A stretch of DNA of 64,000 nt from Agrobacterium rosae (GTDB taxonomy: Bacteria; Pseudomonadota; Alphaproteobacteria; Rhizobiales; Rhizobiaceae). The translations under genes were made by a program, and so were the position numbers. The stretch spans positions 1-64,000 of the forward strand of contig NZ_NXEJ01000012.1 of the NCBI RefSeq assembly GCF_002915175.1, written 5' to 3'. The number at the start of each line of letters is the position of its first letter. The stretch's first letter is position 1. The notes below the pieces were generated by a model. The model was not told the DNA's origin and made no database searches. It was given only the letters and a program-made list of their open reading frames with translations. Positions 25,071 through 34,080 of this stretch are shown here, one piece after another.

Positions 25071-26708
25071 ATGAGATCACTAAAAGACTACGCATCGACC
25101 CTGCTGCTTGGCATCGCTCTATCAGCGGGCTGCAGCGCCTTGGGTCATGCTTCCGATGATAGCTACGTCGCCACGGCCGGTGAAGCCGTCGTCAAGACGG
25201 CTCAGGGCGAGCTTCAGGGTTTTCGCGATCGCGGCGTCTATACCTTCCGCGGCGTTCCTTACGCCAAGGCGGCGCGTTTCATGGCTCCGACGGCGCCAGA
25301 TGCATGGAGTGGGATCAGGCTCGCTACCAACTATGGTGCCGTCTGCCCGGTACCGGAGATGACAGCGGTCTCAACCGACGAGCAGTTCAATCCCCACCGG
25401 TATCTGCCGGCGAGCGAAAATTGCCAGTCGTTGAATATCTGGACACCGGAGGCAAGCGGCGAAAAGAAGCGTCCTGTGCTGGTCTTTCTGCATGGCGGCG
25501 GTTTTACCAACGGATCGTCGATCGAAGGCGAGGGTTATGATGGCCGGAATTTCGCCGATCTCGGTGATGCGGTCGTCGTGACGCTCAACCACCGTCTGAA
25601 CGTTCTGGGTGCGCTCGATCTGAGCGCCTTTGGTGACCGTTACAAAGCATCCTCCAACCCAGGCATGCGCGACATTGTTGCCGCGCTGCAATGGGTACAC
25701 CAGAACATCAACATGTTCGGGGGCGATCCGGCCAATGTCACGATCATGGGTCAGTCGGGCGGCGGCGGCAAAGTCCGCACGCTGATGGGGATTGCTGATG
25801 CCAAGGATCTGTTTGCCAAGGCGATCGTCATGAGCGGAACCGGATCGAGTGCAGCGAACCCGAAAGATGTTTCTACCGCCATCGCCAAGCACACGCTCGA
25901 AAATCTGGGACTGACGGCGGAAACCGTGGCGCAGATCGAAACCACACCCTATCCGGCGCTGCTTGCGGCCAGTATGAAAGCGCTGAAACAGACCGAGGCC
26001 GACGGGCTCGGCAAGGCCATCAGTTGGCGTCCGAGTGTCGACGGCTCCTTCATTCCGGCCGATCCCGTCACCGAGGGCTGGCAGAAATATTCCAGCGACA
26101 AACCCCTGATGATCGGCAACGTCATGGAGGAGACCACCACGGTCATCGGCAACAACAACTCCGCGCTCTATGCCGACAACTGGACCAAATGGAGCAAGGA
26201 TCAGGTGCTGTCGAAGCTGACTGAGAAATTCGGAACCAAGGCGCAGGGCATTGCCGACGCCTGGCAGGCTGCCTATCCACGCGACCCGCTGTCGCGGGTC
26301 CTGGTCTTCGCCAATGCCACCCGAACCGGGGTTCTGGGCGCGGCAGACGTGAAGGTCAAATCGGGCGCTGCACCTGTCTTCGTCTATCTCTACAAATGGA
26401 ACCCGCCAGTCCTCGATGGCATTGCCGGCGCGTGGCATGTCTCCGATGTTCCCATGGCCCTCTACAATGCCGATCGCACACCGCAGTCGTTTGGCGGCGG
26501 CGAGGCCGCACGGTCGATGTCGTTCGATATGGCCCGCTCCTGGATCAACTTCATGCGGACGTCGAACCCCTCGAATCCCGGGATTCCGGACTGGACATCC
26601 TATACGCCGGAAAACGGCGCAACGATGCTGTTCGACGACTACAGCATTCTCGGACGCCAGCACGACAAGGCCTTGCTCGAGCTGATGGGAAATCCGAACA
26701 AGTCGTGA
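25071..26708 (+). CDS. Exported type B carboxylesterase (esterase 1)
   Basis: A secreted carboxylesterase of the cholinesterase/type B family, 545 aa, hydrolysing carboxylic esters. The N-terminus is a signal peptide (LLLGIALSAGCSALGHAS); the cysteine hints at a lipoprotein, but the lipobox is imperfect. The fold markers are the GVPYAKAARFMAPTAP start, oxyanion loop FLHGGGFTNGSS, nucleophile elbow GQSGGG with Ser229, and a catalytic His in AWHVSDVPMAL. GQSGGG is unusual, as most relatives have GESAGG. It opens the first half of a hydrolase/transporter cluster and converges on a LysR gene. The substrate is unknown. Confidence 0.9.
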   Translation: MRSLKDYASTLLLGIALSAGCSALGHASDDSYVATAGEAVVKTAQGELQGFRDRGVYTFRGVPYAKAARFMAPTAPDAWSGIRLATNYGAVCPVPEMTAVSTDEQFNPHRYLPASENCQSLNIWTPEASGEKKRPVLVFLHGGGFTNGSSIEGEGYDGRNFADLGDAVVVTLNHRLNVLGALDLSAFGDRYKASSNPGMRDIVAALQWVHQNINMFGGDPANVTIMGQSGGGGKVRTLMGIADAKDLFAKAIVMSGTGSSAANPKDVSTAIAKHTLENLGLTAETVAQIETTPYPALLAASMKALKQTEADGLGKAISWRPSVDGSFIPADPVTEGWQKYSSDKPLMIGNVMEETTTVIGNNNSALYADNWTKWSKDQVLSKLTEKFGTKAQGIADAWQAAYPRDPLSRVLVFANATRTGVLGAADVKVKSGAAPVFVYLYKWNPPVLDGIAGAWHVSDVPMALYNADRTPQSFGGGEAARSMSFDMARSWINFMRTSNPSNPGIPDWTSYTPENGATMLFDDYSILGRQHDKALLELMGNPNKS

Positions 26709-26717
26709 TCAGTAAAG

Positions 26718-26741
26718 GCTGGCGCCCCACAAGGCGCCAGC
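26718..26741 (+). terminator. Terminator after esterase 1
   Basis: GCTGGCGCC and GGCGCCAGC arms (9 bp) around a 6-base loop, ten bases past the stop, followed by a short pyrimidine stretch. It lies between convergent genes and may serve both. Confidence 0.65.
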
Positions 26742-26805
26742 TTCACGCTCGGCCGGACGTCGAATTTCTCGTGACATAAGCGGCTCAAAACCGCGCAAGC
26801 GACGC

Positions 26806-27711
26806 TCACATGCCGAGGACCAGATAATCCATCCGCTCAAGGACTTTCGCGGTCACCGTTTCAAAGGCCGATATTTTCGGGTCGACCACGCCCCGGCGGG
26901 ATGCCGTGAACAGCCGGCCGTTTTCAATCCGCGGGTTGGAGGCCAACAGCTGCATCGTTCCTTCACCGACGTGACGCGCCGCCATTCTGACCGGCAGGAC
27001 CGCACAGCCCAGCCCTGAAGCCACCAGTTCGGCAATCACGGCAACACTGGTGCAACTGCTGACATTGGCGGGCTGCATCCCGGCATTGGCGAACCAGTAG
27101 GTCATCTGCCGGTACATCGCGGACGGCGATGGATTGCAGATGATCGCCCTGTCCCAAATGTCTTTTGGCGCGACGGCGCCGTCGATCTTCCAGATGGAAG
27201 GCGCGACCCAACTGGTCGGTTGTGACCCAAGCGGCTTGAGCGCCAGTCTTTCGTGCCCGATCGGACTGAGGAGAACGGCGACGTCGAGCCCATCGTCGAC
27301 CAGGGCCGACTCCAGCGTCGTGCTGGTGGAGACGACCCATTCCGGCACCAGCGCCGGGTGGTCCTGCAGCAGGCCGGCAAGCAGTGGCGCCAGGCAGTTG
27401 ACCGCAAATCCCTCCGCCAGACCGACCCGGATCGTCCCGGCAATCCCCTCGCCTGCCGCAGGCTCATGGATGGCCCTGATCTGCGCCATGATCGCGGTGG
27501 CACGCGGCAGAAAGGCCCGACCCTCTGCTGTCAGCACCATGCCCTTGCTCGACCTTTGCAGCAAGTCGCTGCCGACGGCGTCGCGCAAATCTTTCAATCG
27601 CAGCGAGATCGACGGCTGGGCCAGATGCAGATGATTAGCCGCCCGTTGCGCAGAGCCCAGCTCGACCGTCCAGAAGAATGCTTCGATCTGCGCTAGAGTT
27701 ATCCGCGACAT
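26806..27711 (-). CDS. LysR-family regulator 1
   Basis: A 301-aa LysR-type regulator. The N-terminal winged helix (residues 4-60) includes GSAQRAANHLHLAQPSISLR. The rest is the periplasmic-binding-protein-like effector domain. It is divergent from the MFS-enolase operon and convergent with esterase 1, so it most likely controls these. It is clearly paralogous to the second LysR at 36344 (both begin MSR and share EAFFWT, ELGS and a near-identical HTH). A ~40-bp sequence just upstream of its start also occurs upstream of that gene. Confidence 0.92.
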   Translation of the reverse strand: MSRITLAQIEAFFWTVELGSAQRAANHLHLAQPSISLRLKDLRDAVGSDLLQRSSKGMVLTAEGRAFLPRATAIMAQIRAIHEPAAGEGIAGTIRVGLAEGFAVNCLAPLLAGLLQDHPALVPEWVVSTSTTLESALVDDGLDVAVLLSPIGHERLALKPLGSQPTSWVAPSIWKIDGAVAPKDIWDRAIICNPSPSAMYRQMTYWFANAGMQPANVSSCTSVAVIAELVASGLGCAVLPVRMAARHVGEGTMQLLASNPRIENGRLFTASRRGVVDPKISAFETVTAKVLERMDYLVLGM

Positions 27712-27750
27712 TGGAAATTCCTATATTATTCCGCTCAGAAAACTCATTTG
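27709..27750. promoter_or_regulatory. Shared LysR-site candidate, copy 1
   Basis: Plus strand: CATTGG, then TTCCTAT, a spacer, then GAAAACTCATT. The same order and spacing occur, in reverse orientation, at 36226-36268 before the second LysR gene. This copy overlaps the lysR1 start codon, which fits autoregulation together with control of the divergent MFS gene. Confidence 0.6.
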
Positions 27751-27825
27751 GTTTGTCAAAGTCAATAACGCATAACGCTATGTGGAGCGTGACCGGTCGG
27801 GAGCCGGCGCATGGAGGAGAGCAAG

Positions 27826-29139
27826 ATGGACGAGCGTAAAGACATTATCTCCAAGGCGGCGCGGCGCATCCTGCCGATCTTGATGCTGTGTTACTTCGCG
27901 GCCTTTCTCGATCGCGTCAATATCGGCTTTGCCGCACTGACGATGAACAAGGACCTCGGCTTTTCAGCTTCGGCCTTTGGTTTCGGGGCCGGTATTTTCT
28001 TTCTCGGTTACGTGCTCTGCGAACTGCCGAGTAACCTGATCCTGGCACGCGTCGGTGCGCGCCGTTGGATCGCGCGCATTCTGGTCAGCTGGGGCATCCT
28101 TTCGGCCGCCACGGCCTTCGTGTGGAGCCCGTCAAGCTTCTATATTGTTCGAATTCTGCTCGGCGCCGCGGAAGCCGGGTTCTTCCCCGGCATGATCTTC
28201 TATATGACGCTCTGGTTTCCCAAGGCCTATCGCGCCCAGATGTTTGCAACCTTCAACATTGCCGTTCCGCTTGCCTCGATGATCGGCGCCCCGGCATCCG
28301 GCCTGATCGTCGAGCACCTAAACGGCGTCGGCGGGCTTTTCGGCTGGCAGTGGATGTTTTTGATCGAAGCGCTTCCGGCTATCATCATGGGCCTGGTCGT
28401 GTTGTTCTGCTTGCCCGATTCACCAACGACCGCGACATTCCTGACCCCGAAAGAGCAAGATTGGCTGGTGTCGCGCCTTGATGGCGAGCGCCAGACGCAA
28501 GAAACGGTCGAGCACTTTTCGGTTCCCAAGGCGCTGTTCGATCCGCGCGTGCTGTTGATGTGCTTCATCGCCGTCGGACTGGTCATGGGTACCACGGGGA
28601 TCGCTATCTGGATGCCGCAGTTCATCAAGCAGTTCGGCCTGAGCAATCTGCAAACCGGCTGCGTGACCGCCATTCCGGCGCTGTTCACCGTTTTGGCGAT
28701 GATCCTGGTCGGTCGCCATGCCGACAAGACGGGCGAGCGGGTGTGGCACGCAGCCGGACCGTTCCTCGCCAGCGCTGTCGGCTTTGCGCTCGCAGCCTTT
28801 TCCAGCAATCCGATCTTCGGACTGATTGGCCTGACGATCGGTGCTGCGGGCATTGGCGGCGCATCTCCGAATATCTGGATCTTCCCATCGACGCTGCTCA
28901 CCGGCACAGCCGCGGCAGCCGGCATCGCGCTGATCAATTCGGTCGGCAGCACAGGCGGGTTTTTCGGCCCGTCGGTCATCGGTTGGGTGCGCGATGCCAC
29001 CGGCAGTTTTCAAGGGTCGCTGCTGTTTCTGTCGATTTCCATGGCGATCACCGCCGTCGCCATCCTGGTTCTCGGTCGCAGCATGAAAGAGCTGCTGCGG
29101 CCCAAACCCGAACTTGGCCAAACGCGAGCAGCTTCATGA
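27826..29139 (+). CDS. MFS transporter 1 (ACS-like)
   Basis: A 437-aa major facilitator carrier of the anion:cation symporter type, moving an organic acid or sugar-acid-like substrate across the inner membrane. Twelve hydrophobic segments are visible, with the family's early CYFAAFLDRVNIGFAALTM and the loop motif LILARVGARRWIARI. The start at 27826 is chosen over ATG 27811 because GGAGGAG lies within the longer version at the right distance. Its stop overlaps the next start (ATGA at 29136), so uptake and the following enzyme are coupled. Confidence 0.9.
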   Translation: MDERKDIISKAARRILPILMLCYFAAFLDRVNIGFAALTMNKDLGFSASAFGFGAGIFFLGYVLCELPSNLILARVGARRWIARILVSWGILSAATAFVWSPSSFYIVRILLGAAEAGFFPGMIFYMTLWFPKAYRAQMFATFNIAVPLASMIGAPASGLIVEHLNGVGGLFGWQWMFLIEALPAIIMGLVVLFCLPDSPTTATFLTPKEQDWLVSRLDGERQTQETVEHFSVPKALFDPRVLLMCFIAVGLVMGTTGIAIWMPQFIKQFGLSNLQTGCVTAIPALFTVLAMILVGRHADKTGERVWHAAGPFLASAVGFALAAFSSNPIFGLIGLTIGAAGIGGASPNIWIFPSTLLTGTAAAAGIALINSVGSTGGFFGPSVIGWVRDATGSFQGSLLFLSISMAITAVAILVLGRSMKELLRPKPELGQTRAAS

Positions 29140-30269
29140 ATATCACGCATGTCAAACTTCACCTTCTCTCTGCCCCGCTTTCGGAACCGATCGGCAATGC
29201 CCTGATGTTCTTTGCCAGCCGCGACACGCTTCTGGTGGAGATCGTTGCAGAGAGCGTGTCTGGCTGGGGCGAGGCCTGGGTTTCGCCTGCAGCGGCAGCA
29301 AAGCTGATCGAGAGCAACCTCGCCGGCTGCGTTCTCGGCCAGAATCCATCGCATATCGGCCGTCTCTGGCAACAGATGCGCGAGGCCGCCGGCGGCGACG
29401 CCGGCATGGCGGCAGTGGCTGCCATGGATATGGCTCTGCACGATCTGATGGCACGCCTTTATGGCGTACCGCTGTCGACATTGCTGGGCGGCGCCCTGCG
29501 CGACACCGTCGCTGCCTATGCCAGCGGACCATTCTTCAAGCCGGAAGGCCACCCGTATCGCGACTTCAAGCGTGAGATTGACGGCTACGTCACCCAGGGA
29601 TTTCAGGCGTTCAAACTGCGCAGCGGCTTCAATCCGGTCGATGATGCCGCCGCCGCCATCTCCGCGCGACAGCAGATCGGCAAGACCGCAGCGCTGATGA
29701 TCGATTTCAACCAGTCCGTCACCCCGCGCAATGCGATTGCCACCGCAATCCGGATGGAGGAGGCAGACCTACTCTGGATCGAGGAGCCGGCAAGCCCGCA
29801 GGATCTGCACGGCTATGACCTTGTTGCCGGGCACATCAAGCCGGCGATTGCGGGCGGTGAGACTTTTCGCTCCGCCGCGGCATTCCTGCCGTTCCTGACG
29901 CGCGGGTCTCTCGATGTCCTGCAGCCCGACATTGCCATCTGCGGCGGCCTGACCGGCGTCGGCCGGGTGGCAGCGCTGGGCGAGCTCTTTGATCGTCCGG
30001 TGATCCCGCATGTCTGGGGCAGCACCATCAATTTCCACGCAGCGCTGCATCTGACGGCGACGCTTTCCCCGCACCGTGCCGGCCCGGCCCAGGCCTTTCC
30101 CTATCTCGAATATGACGTCGGACCCAACCCGCTGCTGGAGCTGGCCGGACGTCCAGCCTTGAACGGAGATGGAAGCGTCACCGTGCCGACTGGACCAGGC
30201 CTTGGTATTGTAATTGATCCCAAGCTGATCGCACGCATTACTGTTGCCAGGCAGGACCTGCACAAGTGA
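29136..30269 (+). CDS. Enolase-superfamily enzyme (mandelate racemase/muconate cycloisomerase type)
   Basis: A 377-aa member of the enolase superfamily, which abstracts a proton next to a carboxylate. The N-terminal capping domain is followed by the barrel. The base motif is FKLR (Lys160), and the metal ligands are Asp190 (MIDFN), Glu216/217 (WIEEP) and Glu242 (GGET). LQPDIAICGGLTG and the C-terminal PHVWGS histidine also match the muconate-lactonising/mandelate-racemase groups. The exact reaction (dehydration, racemisation or cycloisomerisation) cannot be told. It is co-translated with the MFS carrier, so the imported compound or a breakdown product is likely a carboxylic acid. Confidence 0.9.
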   Translation: MNITHVKLHLLSAPLSEPIGNALMFFASRDTLLVEIVAESVSGWGEAWVSPAAAAKLIESNLAGCVLGQNPSHIGRLWQQMREAAGGDAGMAAVAAMDMALHDLMARLYGVPLSTLLGGALRDTVAAYASGPFFKPEGHPYRDFKREIDGYVTQGFQAFKLRSGFNPVDDAAAAISARQQIGKTAALMIDFNQSVTPRNAIATAIRMEEADLLWIEEPASPQDLHGYDLVAGHIKPAIAGGETFRSAAAFLPFLTRGSLDVLQPDIAICGGLTGVGRVAALGELFDRPVIPHVWGSTINFHAALHLTATLSPHRAGPAQAFPYLEYDVGPNPLLELAGRPALNGDGSVTVPTGPGLGIVIDPKLIARITVARQDLHK

Positions 30270-30364
30270 TGCTGAATGCAGCTGTCCAGCATCAAATCTT
30301 TGAATTCCGGTCACGCCGGATGCGCCAGTGCGCATCGCCACCCTGCCCCTTGAGGAGATTAACC

Positions 30365-30548
30365 ATGAACAACCTAAAAATCACTGCAGTCATCGCATTC
30401 GCGTCGATGGCGTTGATCGGCGGCCAGTCAGGCCGCGAACATGCACAAGCCCCGCCATGAGACCCATCAGCAGAAATGCGTCGTCAAGGCGGTCAAGCAC
30501 ATGGTGCACGGCCATGTCGTGATCAAGAAGGAACGCGTCTGCCGTTAA
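30365..30548 (+). pseudogene. Small exported protein gene, apparently frameshifted
   Basis: Good ribosome site (GAGGAG) and start, then a signal peptide (NNLKITAVIAFASMALIGG). The frame then shifts near 30425-30430: the first frame ends at a TGA about 30 bases on, while the neighbouring frame continues cleanly as NMHKPRHETHQQKCVVKAVK, HMVHGHVVIKK and ERVCR to TAA at 30546-30548. The combined ~60-residue product, with two cysteines and many His/Lys, resembles small exported proteins of rhizobia. Either one base was lost or gained, or the sequence has an error. Function unknown. Confidence 0.55.
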
Positions 30549-30574
30549 AGGCATTCTGATCGCAATAGCTTCGG

Positions 30575-30603
30575 GTGGCCGCAGGAAACTGCGGCCACTT
30601 TTC
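30575..30603 (+). terminator. Intrinsic terminator of the MFS-enolase operon
   Basis: A perfect 10-bp stem (GTGGCCGCAG and CTGCGGCCAC) with a GAAA tetraloop, followed by TTTTC, 26 bases after the small exported gene. Confidence 0.85.
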
Positions 30604-30742
30604 GTTGTCGGTTCCAAAAGCGCTTCATCCGCCGTGGAAGCAATACAGGCTTTGGTTCGCACTGGCATGGCGACGCACATTGGCCTTATCTGCAGACCGC
30701 GCAGGCTAACAGATGCTCAACCACCGATTTTGACAGTTTCTG

Positions 30743-32137
30743 TCAGTGCTTCAGGTAGTCCGTGACCAGCCCGGAAATGCCCCCGGCAATTCCGCTTTCG
30801 GCGCAACCCGGCTTCAGCCGCGAGCCCAACACCTGAAAGCTCTGGTGGCCAAAAGACTCGTCGTCGGGAATATATCCCGAAGCAGCTTTTCCGTTGGCCA
30901 GCGTGACGAACATCGTCTTGGTCAGCGGCGACTCCTGTTTTACGCGCAGGCCGATCCGGCTGTAGATCTCGGCATTGGCCGTCGTCAGCGCCGTGTCGCC
31001 GATGCCCAGAACGCCGAGCCGGATATCGACATTCGGGCCATCCTCATATTTGCCTTCGGTGCCTTCGCGAGCATTGTCCAGCCGTTTGCGGCCAGGGCAG
31101 GACAGGATGGTCTGCTTGCCCCAGATGTCGGCGTCCGCCAACCGTCCCTCGGTGTGGCTCATCACGCGAATGACCTCTTCGCCGAGGACTATACCCAGCG
31201 CCTGCATGTAGTCGGCCATGTCGTGGGCAACCTTCTGGTCCAGCTTTCCATAGGGAACCTTGTTGTCCCGGAGCGGTGCCTCGACCGCTTCGCGTGTCAG
31301 TTCATAGCCAGTGATCTTGACGCCGGTGACGGAAGCAAGCGCATTGGTACCGGCGCGCAGCCAGCGCGGGTTCTGGTCGCCGGAGGCGCCCTGGCTGAAG
31401 ACGGTGACCATCTCGTCGCCGAATGCCTGTTCGACGTGACGGCTTGTCGCATCGGAAAAATCGCCGGTCACGACACCGCTGAGATAGCCGTTCACCGGAT
31501 GCATGGCATAATTGACATAGGCCGCAATCGGCTGGCCGTCCGGCTTGACAAAGGACAACACACCGACCGTCTTGTCGGACGATGCCTTCAGGTTTGCCGC
31601 CTGCGTCCAGCGGCTGGTCTGCGGGTCGATGGCATCGCGATTGACATTGAGGTCGGCGGCTCCGGTCGCGTAGCCAACCAGCGCGGGTTGCAGGTTCAAC
31701 AAAGCCGTCTTCACGGCATCGGCTATGACATTGGCTGCAAAATCGTTGGCGTAACGCGGCGTGGATCCTGTCGGCGGCGGGCCAGCAGGCCTGTCGCTGT
31801 GGATATGGGTGGGCGAAATGATGATGTTTTCAACCGGGGTGCCAAGCTCGGCCGCGACCCGCTTGCTGGCATCGGCCCAGACCGGCTCTTCGATGCCGCC
31901 GAGATCGGCACCGATCAGAGCGGCCCGGGTGGTTCCGTTGTCGATGACGATCGCACGAATATAAAGCTTTTCGTGCTCATACTCGTTCATCGGCGGGTAA
32001 GCCGGATTGACCGGCGGGGTGATATCGACGCGTGCCGTTCCGACCCGCAGTTTGCCGCTAGCCGTCTCGGCCAGGACCTCGCCGGACAAACCCGTGGTCG
32101 CGACTAGTGCCGCGATCAGCAATTTGGTTGTGTTCAT
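30743..32137 (-). CDS. Exported neutral/alkaline ceramidase-like hydrolase
   Basis: A 464-aa exported protein (signal peptide: TKLLIAALVATTGLSGEVLA). Its first half resembles the catalytic domain of neutral ceramidases, zinc amidases that split the N-acyl bond of ceramide: GTARVDITPP, GADLGGIEE, the zinc-type SPTHIHSDRPAG and YVNYAMHPVNGY, with VVTGDFSDATS following. It is shorter than true ceramidases (~650 aa or more) and lacks their C-terminal domain, so the substrate may differ. It is last in a four-gene minus-strand run (MFS 2, HD protein, esterase 2, this gene), 125 bases after esterase 2. Confidence 0.82.
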   Translation of the reverse strand: MNTTKLLIAALVATTGLSGEVLAETASGKLRVGTARVDITPPVNPAYPPMNEYEHEKLYIRAIVIDNGTTRAALIGADLGGIEEPVWADASKRVAAELGTPVENIIISPTHIHSDRPAGPPPTGSTPRYANDFAANVIADAVKTALLNLQPALVGYATGAADLNVNRDAIDPQTSRWTQAANLKASSDKTVGVLSFVKPDGQPIAAYVNYAMHPVNGYLSGVVTGDFSDATSRHVEQAFGDEMVTVFSQGASGDQNPRWLRAGTNALASVTGVKITGYELTREAVEAPLRDNKVPYGKLDQKVAHDMADYMQALGIVLGEEVIRVMSHTEGRLADADIWGKQTILSCPGRKRLDNAREGTEGKYEDGPNVDIRLGVLGIGDTALTTANAEIYSRIGLRVKQESPLTKTMFVTLANGKAASGYIPDDESFGHQSFQVLGSRLKPGCAESGIAGGISGLVTDYLKH

Positions 32138-32262
32138 GATTCAATCCTTCTGTTGACGATGCATTCAGACGAGCCAACGGCCAGATGACCCGTTCGTCGA
32201 AAGCTGTCGGATAACCGCAACACCGACCAAGCGCTGCGATCTGCCAAGACGAGATGTCGCGA

Positions 32263-34008
32263 CTATTTTGAAAGGTCAGCCGGCTTCAGACCCTGCACCT
32301 TCATCACCGCCTCCCGATTGAAACGATCACGTTCCGGATAGGGTGTCCCCTTCACCGGATAGGCGTAGCCGTCGTGGAAGCGGATAAAACTGCCACCGTC
32401 CTTGACGGTGGTTTGCGGCCATTTAGGCAGGCTGGCGCCGTTCGGATCGCCGGATTTGACGAAGTTGGCGAGATAGGACGACATTATGTCGGCCATGCGG
32501 AAGTCGGCATCCGTCCAGCTGCGCTGCCCCGGCTGATTGCGCAGCGAATTAAAGAAATACCACAGATCCGACGAATGGAATGATCCATAGAACTCCGAAT
32601 CCCGTCCCGGCGGTGCGTGGTTGAAGTAGAAGGTATAGACGTTCAGGTCTTTGTTGCGAGCCTTGGCGATCTCGGCCGAAAGAATGAACCCTTGCAGATT
32701 GAAGTCCGTCCGGGCGCGCAAGGATTTTCGATAGGCGTCGCGCGGATCGGATGGGCGGTAGATGTTTTTCCAGCCGTCGTCATAGCCGATCTTCCTCATC
32801 GCCTGGCCGAGTTCGGCCGCCGTCATCGTCCTGTCGGGGCCACCTTGAAGCGAAGTGTATTCGTCTGACGTGCCGCCCATCATGATGTCAAAGCCTTCGA
32901 GCGCTCCGGGCTTCAGCAGATCGACGGACGCATCGGTAAAGACATAGCCATCGATCGTATGCTGCGCGGTGCCGTTGGTTGCCTGATGCAGGGCTTCGTA
33001 CAGCTGCGTCTTTCCGTCGGTCGCCTTCTTTGCAATGAAATCCTCCGTTGGAATGGCCCTGAGGTCGGCAAGGCTCATCGGCTTGCCGAACACCTCGGCT
33101 ATCCCCTTGGCATTGGCGGTCTCGCGCTCGGGGAGTTTCGACATCGGCGATGGGAAGAATCCCGTCGACCCGCTTTCGATCACCGCGCGGTGAAAAAGCT
33201 TCTTGGCAAGTGGTGAACGCAGGAGCATCGTGGTGTTGCGGGCGCCGGCGGACTGACCACCGACCGTGACATTGCGCGGATCGCCGCCAAACCCGGCAAT
33301 ATTGTCGCGCACCCACTGCAAGGCCTTGATTTCGTCAAGCACCGCATAATTGCCCGAAACCTTGTTCGGGCTTTCGGCCGAAAGTTCCGGAAGCGAGAGA
33401 TAGCCGAGCGCGCCGGTGCGGTATTGCAAGGAGACGACGATGATCCCCTTGGCCGCGAGCTTGGAGGCATAGAACTCAATCTCGGAGGCATAGCCGTGGT
33501 GATTGCCCCCGCCATGGATCCAGACATAGACCGGCAGTTTTTCACCGGTCGTCCTGGCCGGGGTCCAGACGTTGAGATTGAGCCCGTTTTCGCTGGCCTT
33601 CGGCATAAAGGCCGGGTCGTAATAGAATTCGTCGCCCCAGAAGGCGCCCGTCGGATTGCCGTTGACGTCCTGAAGCACCTGGTCGCCCCAGCTGTCGGCG
33701 GTGCGCACGCCGTCCCAGGGCGTAACCGGCTGCGGTGGGCGGAAGCGGTTCTCGCCGCCGGTCGGCCCGGCAAAGGGCAGGCCCTTAAACACCTGCACGC
33801 CGGGCACGTCGGTGCCAACACCGCGCACCGAGCCACCTTCGATCTTTACCGTCTCGACGGCGATAGCGGATTTGGCTTGCGCGCTCATTGCCGGGACCAA
33901 AAAGATCGGCAGCACGCCGAGTGCCAGAATCGCGGTGCCGGTGCGCAGTCTCTTTGCGAAAGCGGGTCGTGTTCTGCCGCGATCGCCGTCTCTTCTATCC
34001 TGTTGCAT
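32263..34008 (-). CDS. Exported type B carboxylesterase (esterase 2)
   Basis: A 581-aa secreted type B carboxylesterase. I place the start at 34008, behind GGAGGAGAT, which gives a long charged n-region then TAILALGVLPIFLVPAMSAQA as signal peptide. The markers are GLPFAGPTGGENRF near the start, the oxyanion loop WIHGGGNHHG, the nucleophile elbow GGQSAGARNT with Ser253, and a candidate catalytic His in SFHSSDLWYFF. It differs clearly from esterase 1, so the pair is not a recent duplicate. It lies in the second half of the cluster behind MFS 2 and the HD protein. Confidence 0.9.
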   Translation of the reverse strand: MQQDRRDGDRGRTRPAFAKRLRTGTAILALGVLPIFLVPAMSAQAKSAIAVETVKIEGGSVRGVGTDVPGVQVFKGLPFAGPTGGENRFRPPQPVTPWDGVRTADSWGDQVLQDVNGNPTGAFWGDEFYYDPAFMPKASENGLNLNVWTPARTTGEKLPVYVWIHGGGNHHGYASEIEFYASKLAAKGIIVVSLQYRTGALGYLSLPELSAESPNKVSGNYAVLDEIKALQWVRDNIAGFGGDPRNVTVGGQSAGARNTTMLLRSPLAKKLFHRAVIESGSTGFFPSPMSKLPERETANAKGIAEVFGKPMSLADLRAIPTEDFIAKKATDGKTQLYEALHQATNGTAQHTIDGYVFTDASVDLLKPGALEGFDIMMGGTSDEYTSLQGGPDRTMTAAELGQAMRKIGYDDGWKNIYRPSDPRDAYRKSLRARTDFNLQGFILSAEIAKARNKDLNVYTFYFNHAPPGRDSEFYGSFHSSDLWYFFNSLRNQPGQRSWTDADFRMADIMSSYLANFVKSGDPNGASLPKWPQTTVKDGGSFIRFHDGYAYPVKGTPYPERDRFNREAVMKVQGLKPADLSK

Positions 34009-34080
34009 TTTATCTCCTCCCTGTTGAAAACCGTGCTCCGAAAACTCGAGGCACCTGCATGATCGGGCACCGCCCAATTC

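Noticed and set aside
25371..26663. A 430-codon minus-strand open frame inside esterase 1
   Set aside because: Antisense shadow; the plus-strand frame has a full esterase signature.
30746..32107. A 453-codon plus-strand open frame opposite the ceramidase-like gene
   Set aside because: Antisense shadow with no recognisable domain; the minus-strand gene has a signal peptide and zinc-type motifs.
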